DNA of 64,000 nt from Paenibacillus_V sp046244365 (GCF_046244365.1 NZ_CP176395.1:2728001-2792000), one strand, 5' to 3'. Counted from the stretch's first letter, positions 42,977 to 52,098 are shown. The notes: generated by a model from the letters alone, not told the origin. Made by a program: numbers and translations.

Positions 42977-43807
42977 TTATTCCTTCGCATGCGGGTTCCC
43001 GGCCCGGGTCAGAAACGCGTTCAAAAATCGCAGCGCACCCTTCAAATGGACCGAGAAATAATGCCAATTGTGTTCGCCCGGATACGTCTCGTATTGATGC
43101 GGATAACCGGCTTTGTCCAGTTCCGCCTTGAACCATACATTAGCGGCGTACAAGTAATCCTCCGTGCCGCAGTCGATATACAAAGCCGGGAAATTCGTAT
43201 TTCCCATCGCTTTTTTGGCAAGCGCAGCAACATTGTGCGCCTGGCTGTAAGGGCCGCCGAGCGGACCGACCAGTCTTGCGCTGTTTGCCGGATGCCAGGT
43301 AGGCGTCATGGACAGCTCGTCATGATCCGGCATGAGGGCGAGCGGACCCGAAATACTGGCCGCCGCTCCGAACAGCTCAGGATTGCGCAGGGAGAGAAGG
43401 AACGCGCCGTAGCCGCCCATGGACAGTCCGGCGATTCCCCGGTATTCGCGGCAGGCGACCGTCCGGAATTTGCGGTCGATGGCCGGTACGAGATCGTGAA
43501 TGAAATATTGCTCGAAATTGCCGCTGCCGTCGTACCAGTCCAAATAAAACGTGCCGCGGTCGAAGCCGCCGTCGCTCGGCATGACGACTATCGATTCGGC
43601 TAACTCGCCGTTTTTGACGAGAGAAGCGATCGTTTCGGAAGCGTTCCCCTTCATATGCCAATCCAGCTCGCTGCCGCCGAGGCCGTGCAGCAAATAGACG
43701 GAGGGATACCGTTTGTCCGACGTTTCGTAATCCGGCGGTAAATAGACGACGCAGTTGATGCGCCGGTTCAAGGCGCCCGAGTGAAGAGTAACAAATTGCG
43801 GTTTCAT
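42977..43807 (-). CDS. Esterase, alpha/beta hydrolase (esterase D family)
   Basis: 276 aa from ATG 43807, GGAG 7 bases upstream. The nucleophile elbow GLSMGG and the oxyanion region LLHGLGGSELDW are clear; an acidic residue in the GTEDYLY region and His in GEHNWHYF complete the triad. This is the PF00756 putative esterase pattern, shared by S-formylglutathione hydrolases, feruloyl or acetyl esterases and siderophore esterases. No signal peptide, so probably cytoplasmic. Gap to the MFS gene is 24 bases. Confidence 0.88.
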   Translation of the reverse strand: MKPQFVTLHSGALNRRINCVVYLPPDYETSDKRYPSVYLLHGLGGSELDWHMKGNASETIASLVKNGELAESIVVMPSDGGFDRGTFYLDWYDGSGNFEQYFIHDLVPAIDRKFRTVACREYRGIAGLSMGGYGAFLLSLRNPELFGAAASISGPLALMPDHDELSMTPTWHPANSARLVGPLGGPYSQAHNVAALAKKAMGNTNFPALYIDCGTEDYLYAANVWFKAELDKAGYPHQYETYPGEHNWHYFSVHLKGALRFLNAFLTRAGNPHAKE

Positions 43808-43831
43808 GTTCAAGCTCCTTTCGGTGACGTC

Positions 43832-45022
43832 TTATTCACGGGACTTTAGCGAAACGGCCATAAAACCGATACAAGCGAGCAATGCGCTGAAAGCCGCGAA
43901 CCGAAAAAGCGTTTGTCCTCCCCACAGCTCGAACAGCGTGCCGCCGAATGCGCCAGTGAGCAAACCGGAAAGGCCGCCCCATGTGACGTTAAACAGCGCT
44001 TGTCCGGTTGCGCGGTATTCGTCGGGGATAAGCGTGACCATATAGCGCAGCGCCGTTACGAAGAAAATGCCGAACGTCACGCTATGAAGCAGCTGGGTAG
44101 CCAGGACGAGCACCGGGTCGTCAAGCAGGCTGACGAGAAAGAAGCGAAGCGCATAGGCTGCAGCCGCTATAGCCATTAAGGGCAGCTCGCGAAACTTATG
44201 TCCGTACCGGCTGAGCAAATAAAACATCGGAATTTCGCTGAGCGCGGATACCATCCAAGCGGCGCCGATCAGCACGGGATCGGCGCCCAGCTCGTGAAGA
44301 TGAAGGGACAGAAAAAAATCGTTCGTCCTCGCCGCGAAGGAGAGCAGCAACACGAACATCAGGAAGAGCACGAACGGACGCGTCATAATGATGCCGAACG
44401 CGTTTTTGAAGCTCACCCTCGCTTGCGAGCCTTTGCGCATATCCCGGAGCGACAGGCAGAGCAGCAGCGAGATAGTCAGGGTGCCGAGCACGAGCGGCCC
44501 GATCGATCCGTTTCCTTGCGTTTCGATGATTTTGCCGAACAGTACAGCGGCGGCGGCGAAGCCGAGCGATCCCCAAACCCGGAATGAAGCGTAGCTTTTG
44601 CCGGTTTCTTTAACCGTGAGCAGCAACTGGCTGTCGTTCAGGCCGCTGAGCGGGGATTGGAAAAAGTAAAATCCGATCATGATCGCCAGAACGAACGGAT
44701 AAGAAGTCGTTTGAAAGAGCATGACCGCCATGAGCAGCTGTCCGATCAGCACGGCCGCGATCGTTTTCTTAATCGTTTGCAGCTTATCGCTCAAGAAGCC
44801 CCATGTCAAATTGGCGACGATGCCGATCATCGGGCCGAACGAGTAAATGAGGCCGATCTCCACTTTGGTGTAGCCGAGCGAAACGAAATACGCAGGCAAG
44901 AAAGAGACGATGATCGCCATCGTGGTGTAGAACGAGAACGTAAACAATTTGATTCGCGTTTGTTGGTTGAAGCCGAATGAGCGCGTTTGATCGTCTGCGG
45001 ATCTCTCTCTGGGAAGCGGCAT
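43832..45022 (-). CDS. MFS transporter (MFS_1-like)
   Basis: 396 aa, 12 predicted membrane helices. The cytoplasmic loop 2-3 signature is GFLSDKLQTIKK and the second-half equivalent is LIPDEYRATGQALFNVTWGG. This is the PF12832 type group related to sugar:proton symporters and PPP-family carriers. It is a paralogue of the MFS protein at 54619-55770. Its neighbours (MATE-like exporter, esterase, nitroreductase) suggest efflux, but uptake cannot be excluded. Confidence 0.88.
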   Translation of the reverse strand: MPLPRERSADDQTRSFGFNQQTRIKLFTFSFYTTMAIIVSFLPAYFVSLGYTKVEIGLIYSFGPMIGIVANLTWGFLSDKLQTIKKTIAAVLIGQLLMAVMLFQTTSYPFVLAIMIGFYFFQSPLSGLNDSQLLLTVKETGKSYASFRVWGSLGFAAAAVLFGKIIETQGNGSIGPLVLGTLTISLLLCLSLRDMRKGSQARVSFKNAFGIIMTRPFVLFLMFVLLLSFAARTNDFFLSLHLHELGADPVLIGAAWMVSALSEIPMFYLLSRYGHKFRELPLMAIAAAAYALRFFLVSLLDDPVLVLATQLLHSVTFGIFFVTALRYMVTLIPDEYRATGQALFNVTWGGLSGLLTGAFGGTLFELWGGQTLFRFAAFSALLACIGFMAVSLKSRE

Positions 45023-45057
45023 GAACGGTCATTCCTTCGTATATTCGAGTGTGCGTC

Positions 45058-46425
45058 CTATGCGCCGGCTGAGCGTCGTTTGAACGGGCCGATACGCGGA
45101 GCGTCGTCCGATGTATGTCTTAACAACATGACGACGACAGCCAGTTCGCCGGCAAAGCCAAGCGACTGCGCGAGCGCGCCGATCATTGCGTTCCAGCCGG
45201 GAGCCGACGTAATGCACACCAGCAGCGTCGTAACCGTAACGGTGACGTTGGCCGCCTGCGACCAGACCATCACCTTCGTTTGTCCCTTTAGCATAAGAAT
45301 GCCGTTGCAGTAATCGAGCCATGGAAACAGCAAGGTCATGATCATGAAGATGCGCAGCGTCTGCAGGCTAGCATGAAGCAGCTGCTCGTTGGCGCCCATT
45401 ACATGCTTGAGGAACAGCGGCCCGAGAGACGTATAGGATAGCAGACCTATCAGTAGGGTCGGAATGAATGCCAGAAGCAGGGTGAAGCGAAACACCCGGG
45501 TCTCGTCAATCCGGTAAAAGTTTAACACAATTTGATGGATATAGGAAAAAAAACTTTGCACTAGCTGCGTTACGCTGCCCGCGATCGCGAACGAAGCGAT
45601 GGCAAGCTCCATTTGATCGGTTTTTCCGAGAATGGCGGTTATCGACGGACCGATAATGACGGCGATGAACGAAGAATAAAGAAGCGGACGGTAGAAAGCG
45701 AATACGTCCCGCTGCCGTTTGACCGGATGCTCCTCCAGCTCCTCGGGAATTTTTTTGCGAAGCAGCGACCTGCCCTCCAGCACGCTAACCAAGCATTCGA
45801 TGATCATGCCCGCAAGAAAAATAACGGCGCCGACGCGTCCGCTCGTTACCTGATCGGTCATTAAATAGTATTGCGCGATGGCGTACATCACAATCAGGCG
45901 GATGACCATTCCGATCGTCAGCCAGGTCGTGCGCCGATTGTAAATGATCAGACCGTGGTACAAGCAGCGCATGCCGGAAAAAAAGCTGACGTACATCAGC
46001 ACGCGGTATACATCGATGACTGCGCTTAGCCGCTCGTCCTGAACGCCGAAAAAATGCGAAAACACCCATCGTCCTACCGGCGTATAGGAGACGAGGATGC
46101 CGTATGCGAAAATGCTTAGAAACACGTACCACGACACCGCCGACATGGCGCGGAACGAGCGGCGGTCGCGAACGAGCGCCGAACACGTTTGCCGCAGCAG
46201 AACGGCAGGCCGTTCCGCAAGGCCGATCAGGCTCATCGCAACGGCATAGCTGCTGATGATCAGCTCCGGCTGCGCGGATCTGGCGAGAGTACTGTTGATA
46301 ATGACATGCGAAATCGTTACGAGGCTGGCCGATAAGCCGAGCGGAATGAAAAAGGCGAACAGTTTCGCGAAAGAAACGGAAGGTTCGTCTAAGCGCGCTT
46401 GGGTGTTGCTGCTGTCTGTTGTCAT
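45058..46425 (-). CDS. MATE/MOP-superfamily membrane transporter
   Basis: 455 aa from ATG 46425 behind AAGGAG, with 12 or more hydrophobic segments. The N-terminal FAKLFAFFIPLGLSASLVTI and the overall spacing fit the MATE/polysaccharide-flippase (MOP) superfamily rather than MFS. Specific MATE residues are not obvious, so drug:cation antiport and lipid-linked saccharide flipping are both open. It is the first gene of a five-gene minus-strand run ending at 42068, with gaps of 35, 24, 43 and 11 bases. Confidence 0.75.
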   Translation of the reverse strand: MTTDSSNTQARLDEPSVSFAKLFAFFIPLGLSASLVTISHVIINSTLARSAQPELIISSYAVAMSLIGLAERPAVLLRQTCSALVRDRRSFRAMSAVSWYVFLSIFAYGILVSYTPVGRWVFSHFFGVQDERLSAVIDVYRVLMYVSFFSGMRCLYHGLIIYNRRTTWLTIGMVIRLIVMYAIAQYYLMTDQVTSGRVGAVIFLAGMIIECLVSVLEGRSLLRKKIPEELEEHPVKRQRDVFAFYRPLLYSSFIAVIIGPSITAILGKTDQMELAIASFAIAGSVTQLVQSFFSYIHQIVLNFYRIDETRVFRFTLLLAFIPTLLIGLLSYTSLGPLFLKHVMGANEQLLHASLQTLRIFMIMTLLFPWLDYCNGILMLKGQTKVMVWSQAANVTVTVTTLLVCITSAPGWNAMIGALAQSLGFAGELAVVVMLLRHTSDDAPRIGPFKRRSAGA

Positions 46426-46708
46426 GCTTCAGGACTCCTTATCCGTACACTGCTGCAAATTTGCTTTCGGGACCGATGTCATCCGAAAACGAATGCAATT
46501 TCCGGCTACCCGCGCAAAGCGTTCGGTAGAAAAAAACGAATTTTCGTTTTGCGGGATTCGGTTCACTTCTAACTTGTGGAGTTTAGTATACCATGCGGCA
46601 ACAGTCTTGGGGGAGCAAAAAAATGGGGCTGCAGGCGGGTTCCGGCCGCTACGGGTTTGCGTTTATGCTTGTATGTGATCCAATGAACGAACGGCGAGGG
46701 GTAGGACA

Positions 46709-47980
46709 GTGAGACAATTGAACGTAGGTAAATTTTTAAAGGCAGGCAGGGGGCTTGCTTTGGCGGTTACGGCGGCAGTCGTGCTGCTGGCAGGAAATGC
46801 AGGCGCGCGGGCGGAGCAAGGAGGCGCCAAAATCTTTAGCGATATCAAGGGCCACTGGGCGGAGCAAACGATTTACCGGTTGTCCGACGAAGGCATTCTT
46901 GACGGCTTCCCGGACGGGACATTCCGGCCGGATGAACCGGTTGCGGCAGATCAGTTTGTCAAAATCTTGCTGCTGTCGTTCACTCAGCAGTTTCCGAACG
47001 GAGAACGCCGCTGGACGAACGAATTCGTCCAATCGCTCAGTCCGGCGAACCGCAACGTGCTGGAGCAGGACTTTCGCGATTTCAGCTTTAAGCCTAGCAC
47101 GGTCGGGTATTGGGCCAAACCGTATATCGATTTGGCCGGCGGCCTTAATCTGATCGGCAAAAACCAGTTCCCGGACTTTAAGGCGAAGCTGAAACGGGAA
47201 GACGTCGCCGAGATCGTTTATTACACGGTCAAAGAAACGGAGTATTTGGAGGATGAAACGTTCAGCCTGAATGCGGCGAGCGTGATCGGCGACCTGCAAA
47301 GCGCGACGGCGAGACAGCAGAAATTTATTGCGGAGACGTTCGCCAAAGGAATCATGGAAGGATACCCGAACGGCTATTTCGGCGTCTCCCGAGTCGTGAC
47401 GCGGGCGGAATCGCTGGCCATCCTGGAGCGCATCGTGGATAAGAGCAAGCGAATATCGGCGAAGAACGGCGTTTCCGGGCAGTACGACAGGATCGTGCCG
47501 ACCAAGGACGGCAGCTACAAGAAGCTGATGTTCCCGAGCGAAACGATGTACCGGGCTTACGACGTCATGCAGCAGGCCGGCAAGCTTCGCGGGACGAACT
47601 TCGATCTGGAGGAGACGACGCTTCGGTTGTTCAAGGATGCGGAAACGAAAGCGAAATTTCTGAAACGGACGGCAGGAGACGGTCCTTACGAAGAAGCGGC
47701 CATTTGGCTCGAGCCGGCTTACCGTACATACGGCATAACGGTTCGTTTGCAGGAGGGCATGCTCGCCCGTAACGAGGAAGCTCTCCGTACGTTCGTCAAT
47801 TTCTTGTTCGCCAGCGATGCCGCAACTTTTCAAAAGCATTTCGCAAACGTATACGGAACGCTGCAAAATGGCAAGGCTGTAGAAAACGGAACGGTGCAAA
47901 TCGGCAAGTTTTCAGTGGAAACGGACGTTGCGCCGGACGGTCAATCGGTCGTCTTTTCCATAGTGGAGAAGGAAAAATAA
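46709..47980 (+). CDS. S-layer homology (SLH) domain protein
   Basis: 423 aa from GTG 46709 with GAGGGG upstream. A signal peptide is followed by three SLH motifs: FSDIKGHWAEQTIYRLSDEG, the region around VGYWAKPYIDLAGGLNLI, and FIAETFAKGIMEGYPNGYFG. SLH triplets bind pyruvylated secondary wall polymer, so the protein should be anchored on the cell wall. The C-terminal ~200 residues have no recognised domain and may be the functional part. It is monocistronic; a 130-base gap follows. Confidence 0.88.
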   Translation: MRQLNVGKFLKAGRGLALAVTAAVVLLAGNAGARAEQGGAKIFSDIKGHWAEQTIYRLSDEGILDGFPDGTFRPDEPVAADQFVKILLLSFTQQFPNGERRWTNEFVQSLSPANRNVLEQDFRDFSFKPSTVGYWAKPYIDLAGGLNLIGKNQFPDFKAKLKREDVAEIVYYTVKETEYLEDETFSLNAASVIGDLQSATARQQKFIAETFAKGIMEGYPNGYFGVSRVVTRAESLAILERIVDKSKRISAKNGVSGQYDRIVPTKDGSYKKLMFPSETMYRAYDVMQQAGKLRGTNFDLEETTLRLFKDAETKAKFLKRTAGDGPYEEAAIWLEPAYRTYGITVRLQEGMLARNEEALRTFVNFLFASDAATFQKHFANVYGTLQNGKAVENGTVQIGKFSVETDVAPDGQSVVFSIVEKEK

Positions 47981-48110
47981 CACTTTCGTTATAGACATAA
48001 TTGAGACAAAAAGACGCGTTCCTACTGGCGGGACGGGTTGCGGTTGTGGTACATTTAAAAGATGATATAGATACCGTAATGGTAGAGGACTTCGAAGGGG
48101 AGCGCTTAAG

Positions 48111-48425
48111 ATGAGGGCGGAGTTTGTATTCGACGAAAGACTGGGCATTCCGGTTCCGGAGCTGGCGATGGAATGGGAGCAGTATTCGGAGGAGGCTCGC
48201 GGCGAAATACTCATGGAATGGGAGCTCATTCGCGGACGTATTCCAGATCGAATCAAAGAAATCGAGCAGGTCATTATTCGTAAACAGGAGCATTTGAACG
48301 TCGAAGAAAATTTCGTCACGTCCTGCGCGTTAAATTGGGAAATTGCCGAGATGGCTAGTACGATAAACGATCTTCATCTGTGGTATCGGGCTAACCAAGA
48401 GATGACTTCCCGCATGCATATGTAA
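48111..48425 (+). CDS. Hypothetical protein, 104 aa, charged
   Basis: ATG 48111 with AAGGGGAG 8 bases upstream. A soluble, mostly helical, acidic protein (VPELAMEWEQYSEEARGEIL; RIPDRIKEIEQVIIRKQEH) with no signal, membrane helix or metal motif. I do not recognise the family. Even composition and a good ribosome site support a real gene. It lies upstream of ytpB on the same strand, but a hairpin separates them. Confidence 0.7.
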   Translation: MRAEFVFDERLGIPVPELAMEWEQYSEEARGEILMEWELIRGRIPDRIKEIEQVIIRKQEHLNVEENFVTSCALNWEIAEMASTINDLHLWYRANQEMTSRMHM

Positions 48426-48432
48426 TCCTGCG

Positions 48433-48478
48433 GCGGAAAAACGACCGGACGTCAGGTTCGGCACGTTTTCCGCTTCTT
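48433..48478 (+). terminator. Possible terminator between 104-aa gene and ytpB
   Basis: GCGGAAAAACG pairs with CGTTTTCCGC across a 20-base loop, followed by TTCTTC. The tail is short, so partial readthrough is likely. Confidence 0.5.
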
Positions 48479-48560
48479 CGGTTTGCGATTCGGTTATGGG
48501 GGGCCGAACTTTCGCTGCTGCCGGAAGAAAGCGACAAGCTACGTTGTGGAGGAACGCTTT

Positions 48561-49646
48561 TTGAACCGACCGAATGAAAGGGACGCCGTTAAGCGGGTTC
48601 CGAAAAATCCTTTGCTGCTGATGCTCCGGGTTTACCGGCATGTTTTGCCGGAGGTCAATGACAGCTTACAGGGATGGCGCGATATGGCAAGCCGGATACC
48701 GGACGAGGAGCTGCGCAAGCAGGCGCTCGACAGCATCGCGTCAAAGAAGTTTCATTGTCAGGGAGGCGCCGTATATGCGGCTGCCAGCCTGTCGGATCGG
48801 CATGTTCTGATCCCACTTATCGTCGCGTTTCAAACGATCAGCGATTATTTGGACAACCTCTGCGACCGCAGCACTTCACTTGACCCGAACGATTTTCGGC
48901 GCTTGCACCAATCGATGCTTGACGCCGTCGATCCGGAAGGCCCGATCCATGATTATTACGCCTTTCGCAACGAGAAGGACGACGGCGGTTATTTGAATCG
49001 GCTGGTTCAAACCTGCCAGACGGCCGTTCGGCAGCTGCCTTCGTTCCCTCATGTAGCGGATGAGGTACGCGAGCTTGTCGGCTTGTACGTCGACCTTCAG
49101 GTTTACAAGCATATCCGTCGCGATCTGCGCGAGCACGAGCTGCTGACCTGGTGGAAGCGCTACGAGGAGCGGTACCCTGCGTTAGCGTGGAACGAGTTTG
49201 CAGCGGCGACCGGTTCGACTTTAGGCATGTTCATGCTGTTTCTTGCTGCATGCGATCCCGAGCTTCGCCGCGAAGAAATTTCCCGAATCCGCGAGGCGTA
49301 TTTCCCGTACGTTTGCAGTCTGCACATTTTGCTCGATTATTTGATCGATCAGGAGGAGGACAGGCAGGGCGGCGATCTGAATTTCTGCTTCTATTACGAC
49401 GGGTTCGATACCGCCGTACAGCGCATCGCAGACATTGTGCTGCATGCGCGACAGCGCGTTTCCTTGCTGGAGTCGGCTCCATTTCACCGTATGATTATCG
49501 AAGGTCTGCTTGCGCTCTACTTGTCCGATCCGAAGGTGAGCAAGCAGCAGGAAGTGAAGCGCGTTTCCCGGCTGCTGATGAAAAACAGCCCGTTGACCCG
49601 CCTTTTTTTCTGGGTGAACAGCGTATGGATTCGTTCGCGCTCGTGA
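48561..49646 (+). CDS. ytpB: DUF2600 family, tetraprenyl-beta-curcumene synthase (YtpB-like)
   Basis: 361 aa from TTG 48561; GGAGG lies 8 bases upstream, while more distal starts lack a site. Length and pattern match YtpB, a class IB terpene synthase that cyclises tetraprenyl diphosphate to a C35 terpene in Bacillales. Candidate metal-binding segments are FQTISDYLDNLCDR and LLDYLIDQEED. The products (sesquarterpenes) are associated with spore or membrane physiology. No prenyl-transferase or squalene-type cyclase gene is adjacent. Confidence 0.88.
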   Translation: MNRPNERDAVKRVPKNPLLLMLRVYRHVLPEVNDSLQGWRDMASRIPDEELRKQALDSIASKKFHCQGGAVYAAASLSDRHVLIPLIVAFQTISDYLDNLCDRSTSLDPNDFRRLHQSMLDAVDPEGPIHDYYAFRNEKDDGGYLNRLVQTCQTAVRQLPSFPHVADEVRELVGLYVDLQVYKHIRRDLREHELLTWWKRYEERYPALAWNEFAAATGSTLGMFMLFLAACDPELRREEISRIREAYFPYVCSLHILLDYLIDQEEDRQGGDLNFCFYYDGFDTAVQRIADIVLHARQRVSLLESAPFHRMIIEGLLALYLSDPKVSKQQEVKRVSRLLMKNSPLTRLFFWVNSVWIRSRS

Positions 49647-49677
49647 TTGTAATTATGTTCTTTTAAATTTTTTTTGA

Positions 49678-49733
49678 TTCCCACCAAAAGTACTCGGACT
49701 AAGCTTCGGAGTGCATTCTTCACTTTGTGGGGA
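49678..49733 (+). repeat. 56-bp dispersed repeat, copy B
   Basis: Contains AAAGTACTCGGA, then a CTTCGGAG core and TTCTTCACTTTGTGGGGA. It matches copy A in order and spacing apart from a one-base indel. Confidence 0.65.
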
Positions 49734-49749
49734 TATGGTTTAAACGTGG

Positions 49750-49805
49750 CTCCCCGTAAAGGACTCGGAATCAACTGCGAAGGGATTCGTCACTTTTTGG
49801 GGGAA
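49750..49805 (+). repeat. 56-bp dispersed repeat, copy C
   Basis: Opens CTCCCCGTAAAGGACTCGGA and ends TTCGTCACTTTTTGGGGGAA, the same 56-base length as copy A. GTTTAAAC lies between copies B and C. Together they fill most of the 236-base gap before pfkA. Confidence 0.65.
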
Positions 49806-49882
49806 TGATTTAGTCGCAAGTCTGTCGACTTGCCGCTTACGAAGCTGCGTTTCTTACGAAACGCTTTAGGAGGAACTGACCT

Positions 49883-50848
49883 ATGTCCATTAAATCGATT
49901 GCGGTACTTACAAGCGGCGGAGATTCCCAAGGGATGAACGCAGCGGTTCGCTCCGTCGTGCGGAGCGCGCTTTTTCACGGATTGAAAGTTTATGGCGTGC
50001 AGCGCGGCTTCTACGGACTTATTCATGACGATATCAGGGAAATGGATTTGCGCAGCGTCGGAGACATTATTCAGCGCGGCGGCACGATTCTGCAAACGGC
50101 TCGCTGCCTGGAGTTCAAGACCGAGGAAGGCCAGAAGCTCGGCGCGGAAAATTTGCGCAAGCACGGCATCGACGGCCTGGTGGTTATCGGCGGGGACGGA
50201 TCCTATCAAGGAGCGAACAAGCTGAGCAAGCTCGGCATCAAGACCATGGGGCTGCCGGGAACGATCGATAACGACATTCCGTTCACGGACTTTACGATCG
50301 GCTTCGATACGGCGGTAAGCATCGTCGTCGATGCGATCAACAAGCTGCGCGATACGATGTCGTCGCATGAACGGTCTTCCGTCGTGGAGGTTATGGGACG
50401 CCATTGCGGGGATATCGCCTTGTATGCGGGGCTGGCGAGCGGAGCCGAGGCCATTATGGTGCCTGAAGTACCGTTCAGCATCGATGAAGTCGCGGCCCGG
50501 ATGAAAGCTAATTTCGACGCCGGCAAACGGCACAGTATCATCGTCGTTGCCGAAGGCGTGGGCAAAGGCGAGGAGATTTCCAAGCAAATCCAAGAACGCA
50601 ACGGGATCGAGCCGCGCGTTACGGTACTCGGACATATCCAGCGCGGCGGCACGCCGACGCACAACGACCGTATTTTGGCGAGCAGCCTCGGCGATTTTGC
50701 GGTACGCCGGTTGATCGCGGGAGATTCCGGCAAAGCGTGCGGAAAAGTAAACGGAGAGCTGGTTGCGACGGATATCGATACGGTTGTCCATACCAAAAAA
50801 CCGTTCAATACGGACCTGTACGAGCTTGCCCTTCGCTTATCGCAATAA
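49883..50848 (+). CDS. pfkA: ATP-dependent 6-phosphofructokinase
   Basis: 321 aa from ATG 49883 behind AGGAGG. It catalyses fructose-6-phosphate + ATP to fructose-1,6-bisphosphate in glycolysis. VLTSGGDSQGMNAAVRSVVR and VVIGGDGSYQGA form the ATP site. PGTIDNDIPFTDFTIGFDTA holds the catalytic Asp, and EVMGRHCGD with HIQRGGTPTHNDR binds substrate. The length is that of allosteric bacterial PFK. Unlike the usual pfkA-pykA pair, no pyruvate kinase gene follows. A strong terminator ends it, and two 56-bp repeats precede it. Confidence 0.97.
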   Translation: MSIKSIAVLTSGGDSQGMNAAVRSVVRSALFHGLKVYGVQRGFYGLIHDDIREMDLRSVGDIIQRGGTILQTARCLEFKTEEGQKLGAENLRKHGIDGLVVIGGDGSYQGANKLSKLGIKTMGLPGTIDNDIPFTDFTIGFDTAVSIVVDAINKLRDTMSSHERSSVVEVMGRHCGDIALYAGLASGAEAIMVPEVPFSIDEVAARMKANFDAGKRHSIIVVAEGVGKGEEISKQIQERNGIEPRVTVLGHIQRGGTPTHNDRILASSLGDFAVRRLIAGDSGKACGKVNGELVATDIDTVVHTKKPFNTDLYELALRLSQ

Positions 50849-50871
50849 GCGCCGGTAGCATTTCGACCCCA

Positions 50872-50924
50872 CAAGCCTCGGGCTTGCCGTTACTTCTTGT
50901 AACGGCGCCTAGAGGCTTTTTTTC
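50872..50924 (+). terminator. Intrinsic terminator after pfkA
   Basis: A two-level hairpin: AAGCCTC with GAGGCTT outside and GCCGTTAC/GTAACGGC inside, followed by seven or more Ts. Confidence 0.9.
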
Positions 50925-50967
50925 TGAATTTCGAAAAGCAGGTGCGGAACGGAAGTGTTTCCGTGGA

Positions 50968-51072
50968 ATAACGGATTTTCGCGGCGTTATTGCCTAAACA
51001 AGTCCTTCGTAATCCTCTATTGTTGGAGAGATTTCGTTTGAAGCGGACGATAACGCCTTGAAAATCCGCTAT
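50968..51072. repeat. 25-bp inverted repeat pair
   Basis: 50968-50992 and the complement of 51048-51072 agree at 21 of 25 positions (core CGGATTTTC..GGCGTTAT), with arms 55 bases apart. It lies in the 346-base gene-free stretch between the pfkA terminator and the FMN reductase gene, where no gene is seen. Confidence 0.6.
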
Positions 51073-51206
51073 CGTCGGTGTCGCGGTTCCTGCCGTTAAC
51101 TAAGCGGAGATCATCGAGAAGAAGCGCGCGGAGAAAGGTTGACTACGTAATCGAAACTTGACGGCTCCGGGAATTTCTATTCTTTTCTGGAAGTATCCAG
51201 AACGGG

Positions 51207-51235
51207 TTGACTTGGTAAACTTTTCATACTAAAAT
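51207..51235 (+). promoter_or_regulatory. SigA promoter of FMN reductase gene
   Basis: TTGACT (51207-51212), a 17-base spacer and TAAAAT (51230-51235). Confidence 0.75.
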
Positions 51236-51270
51236 GTATGTAAAGTACTGTGGCGAAAGGAAGTTAACCT

Positions 51271-51813
51271 ATGAAAATAACGATTGTCGCGGGAAGCAAC
51301 CGCAAGCAAAGCACCAGCACGAAGCTGTGCCGATATATCGCATCCGTACTGCGCACGAAGGAAATCGACGTTACGCTGTTCGATTTGTACGAGAAGCCGC
51401 TGCCTTTCTACGACCCGAGCCGAAATGAGGAAACCGATCCGAACGTGCTCGCGCTCATTGCAGCCGTTCGCGTTGCGGATGCGGTCGTACTCAGCACCCC
51501 GGATTATCACGGCAGCGTTTCGGGCGTCATGAAGAACGCGCTCGATTACCTTGGCTTTGACGAGTTCGATTCGAAGGCGGTGCTCGCGGTAAGTTCGTCG
51601 GGCGGAGCGGTTGGCGTCAGCCCGCTGACTCATTTGCAAACGATGGTACGGAATCTTCACGGGATCAACTGTCCCGAGTGGATATCCATCGGCGGCGAGA
51701 ACCGCGCGTTCACGCCCGAAGGAGATCCGGCGAACGAGAAGGTCAAGGAGCGCGTCAACAAGGTGCTCGGCTATTTCGTAAAGCTTGCGCTGACGTTGCG
51801 AAAAGCGGGTTAA
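51271..51813 (+). CDS. NADPH-dependent FMN reductase family protein
   Basis: 180 aa from ATG 51271. A flavodoxin-like fold with the phosphate-binding loop GSNRKQSTS and the family motif STPDYHGSVSGVMKNALDYL. These proteins reduce FMN or use bound FMN to reduce azo compounds, quinones or chromate. It is monocistronic, with its own promoter and terminator. The precise electron acceptor is unknown. Confidence 0.88.
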   Translation: MKITIVAGSNRKQSTSTKLCRYIASVLRTKEIDVTLFDLYEKPLPFYDPSRNEETDPNVLALIAAVRVADAVVLSTPDYHGSVSGVMKNALDYLGFDEFDSKAVLAVSSSGGAVGVSPLTHLQTMVRNLHGINCPEWISIGGENRAFTPEGDPANEKVKERVNKVLGYFVKLALTLRKAG

Positions 51814-51840
51814 GAGCCGCTCTTTTTCTAAAAGGCGAGG

Positions 51841-51885
51841 GCGTCCGTTAAGCCGCATACTGTGCGGTTTAACGGACGCTTTTGT
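51841..51885 (+). terminator. Intrinsic terminator after FMN reductase gene
   Basis: GCGTCCGTTAAgCCGCA pairs with TGCGGtTTAACGGACGC, followed by TTTTGTT. Confidence 0.85.
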
Positions 51886-51974
51886 TAGGTGCGATTCGTA
51901 ATCGTCATAGGTAGATTTGCTAAACGAAACCCATAAGCGAAGTTACAAATAAGACAGGAGCTGTCATGTATAAG

Positions 51975-51983
51975 TGTTATACT
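51975..51983 (+). promoter_or_regulatory. Extended -10 promoter upstream of WYL regulator
   Basis: TGT-TATACT, about 115 bases before the gene; no clear -35. Confidence 0.4.
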
Positions 51984-52098
51984 GGAAGCTGAAGTCAAGT
52001 ATTCCGGCCATAATCTGTGAGTTAACTTTTCCGGATCGTTAACGTTATGCAGGACTGGCGGTTAGGATACCGGATTCGGGCAAGAGGAGGCCGATAGG

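Noticed and set aside
46533..46550. Palindrome AAAACGAA-TT-TTCGTTTT upstream of the SLH gene
   Set aside because: Noted as a possible operator, but it is A/T-rich, a single copy and not placed at a recognisable promoter, so not reported as a feature.
46736..47899. Long minus-strand ORF (387 codons) opposite the SLH gene
   Set aside because: The plus strand encodes a clear SLH protein with signal peptide; the antisense product shows no family pattern.
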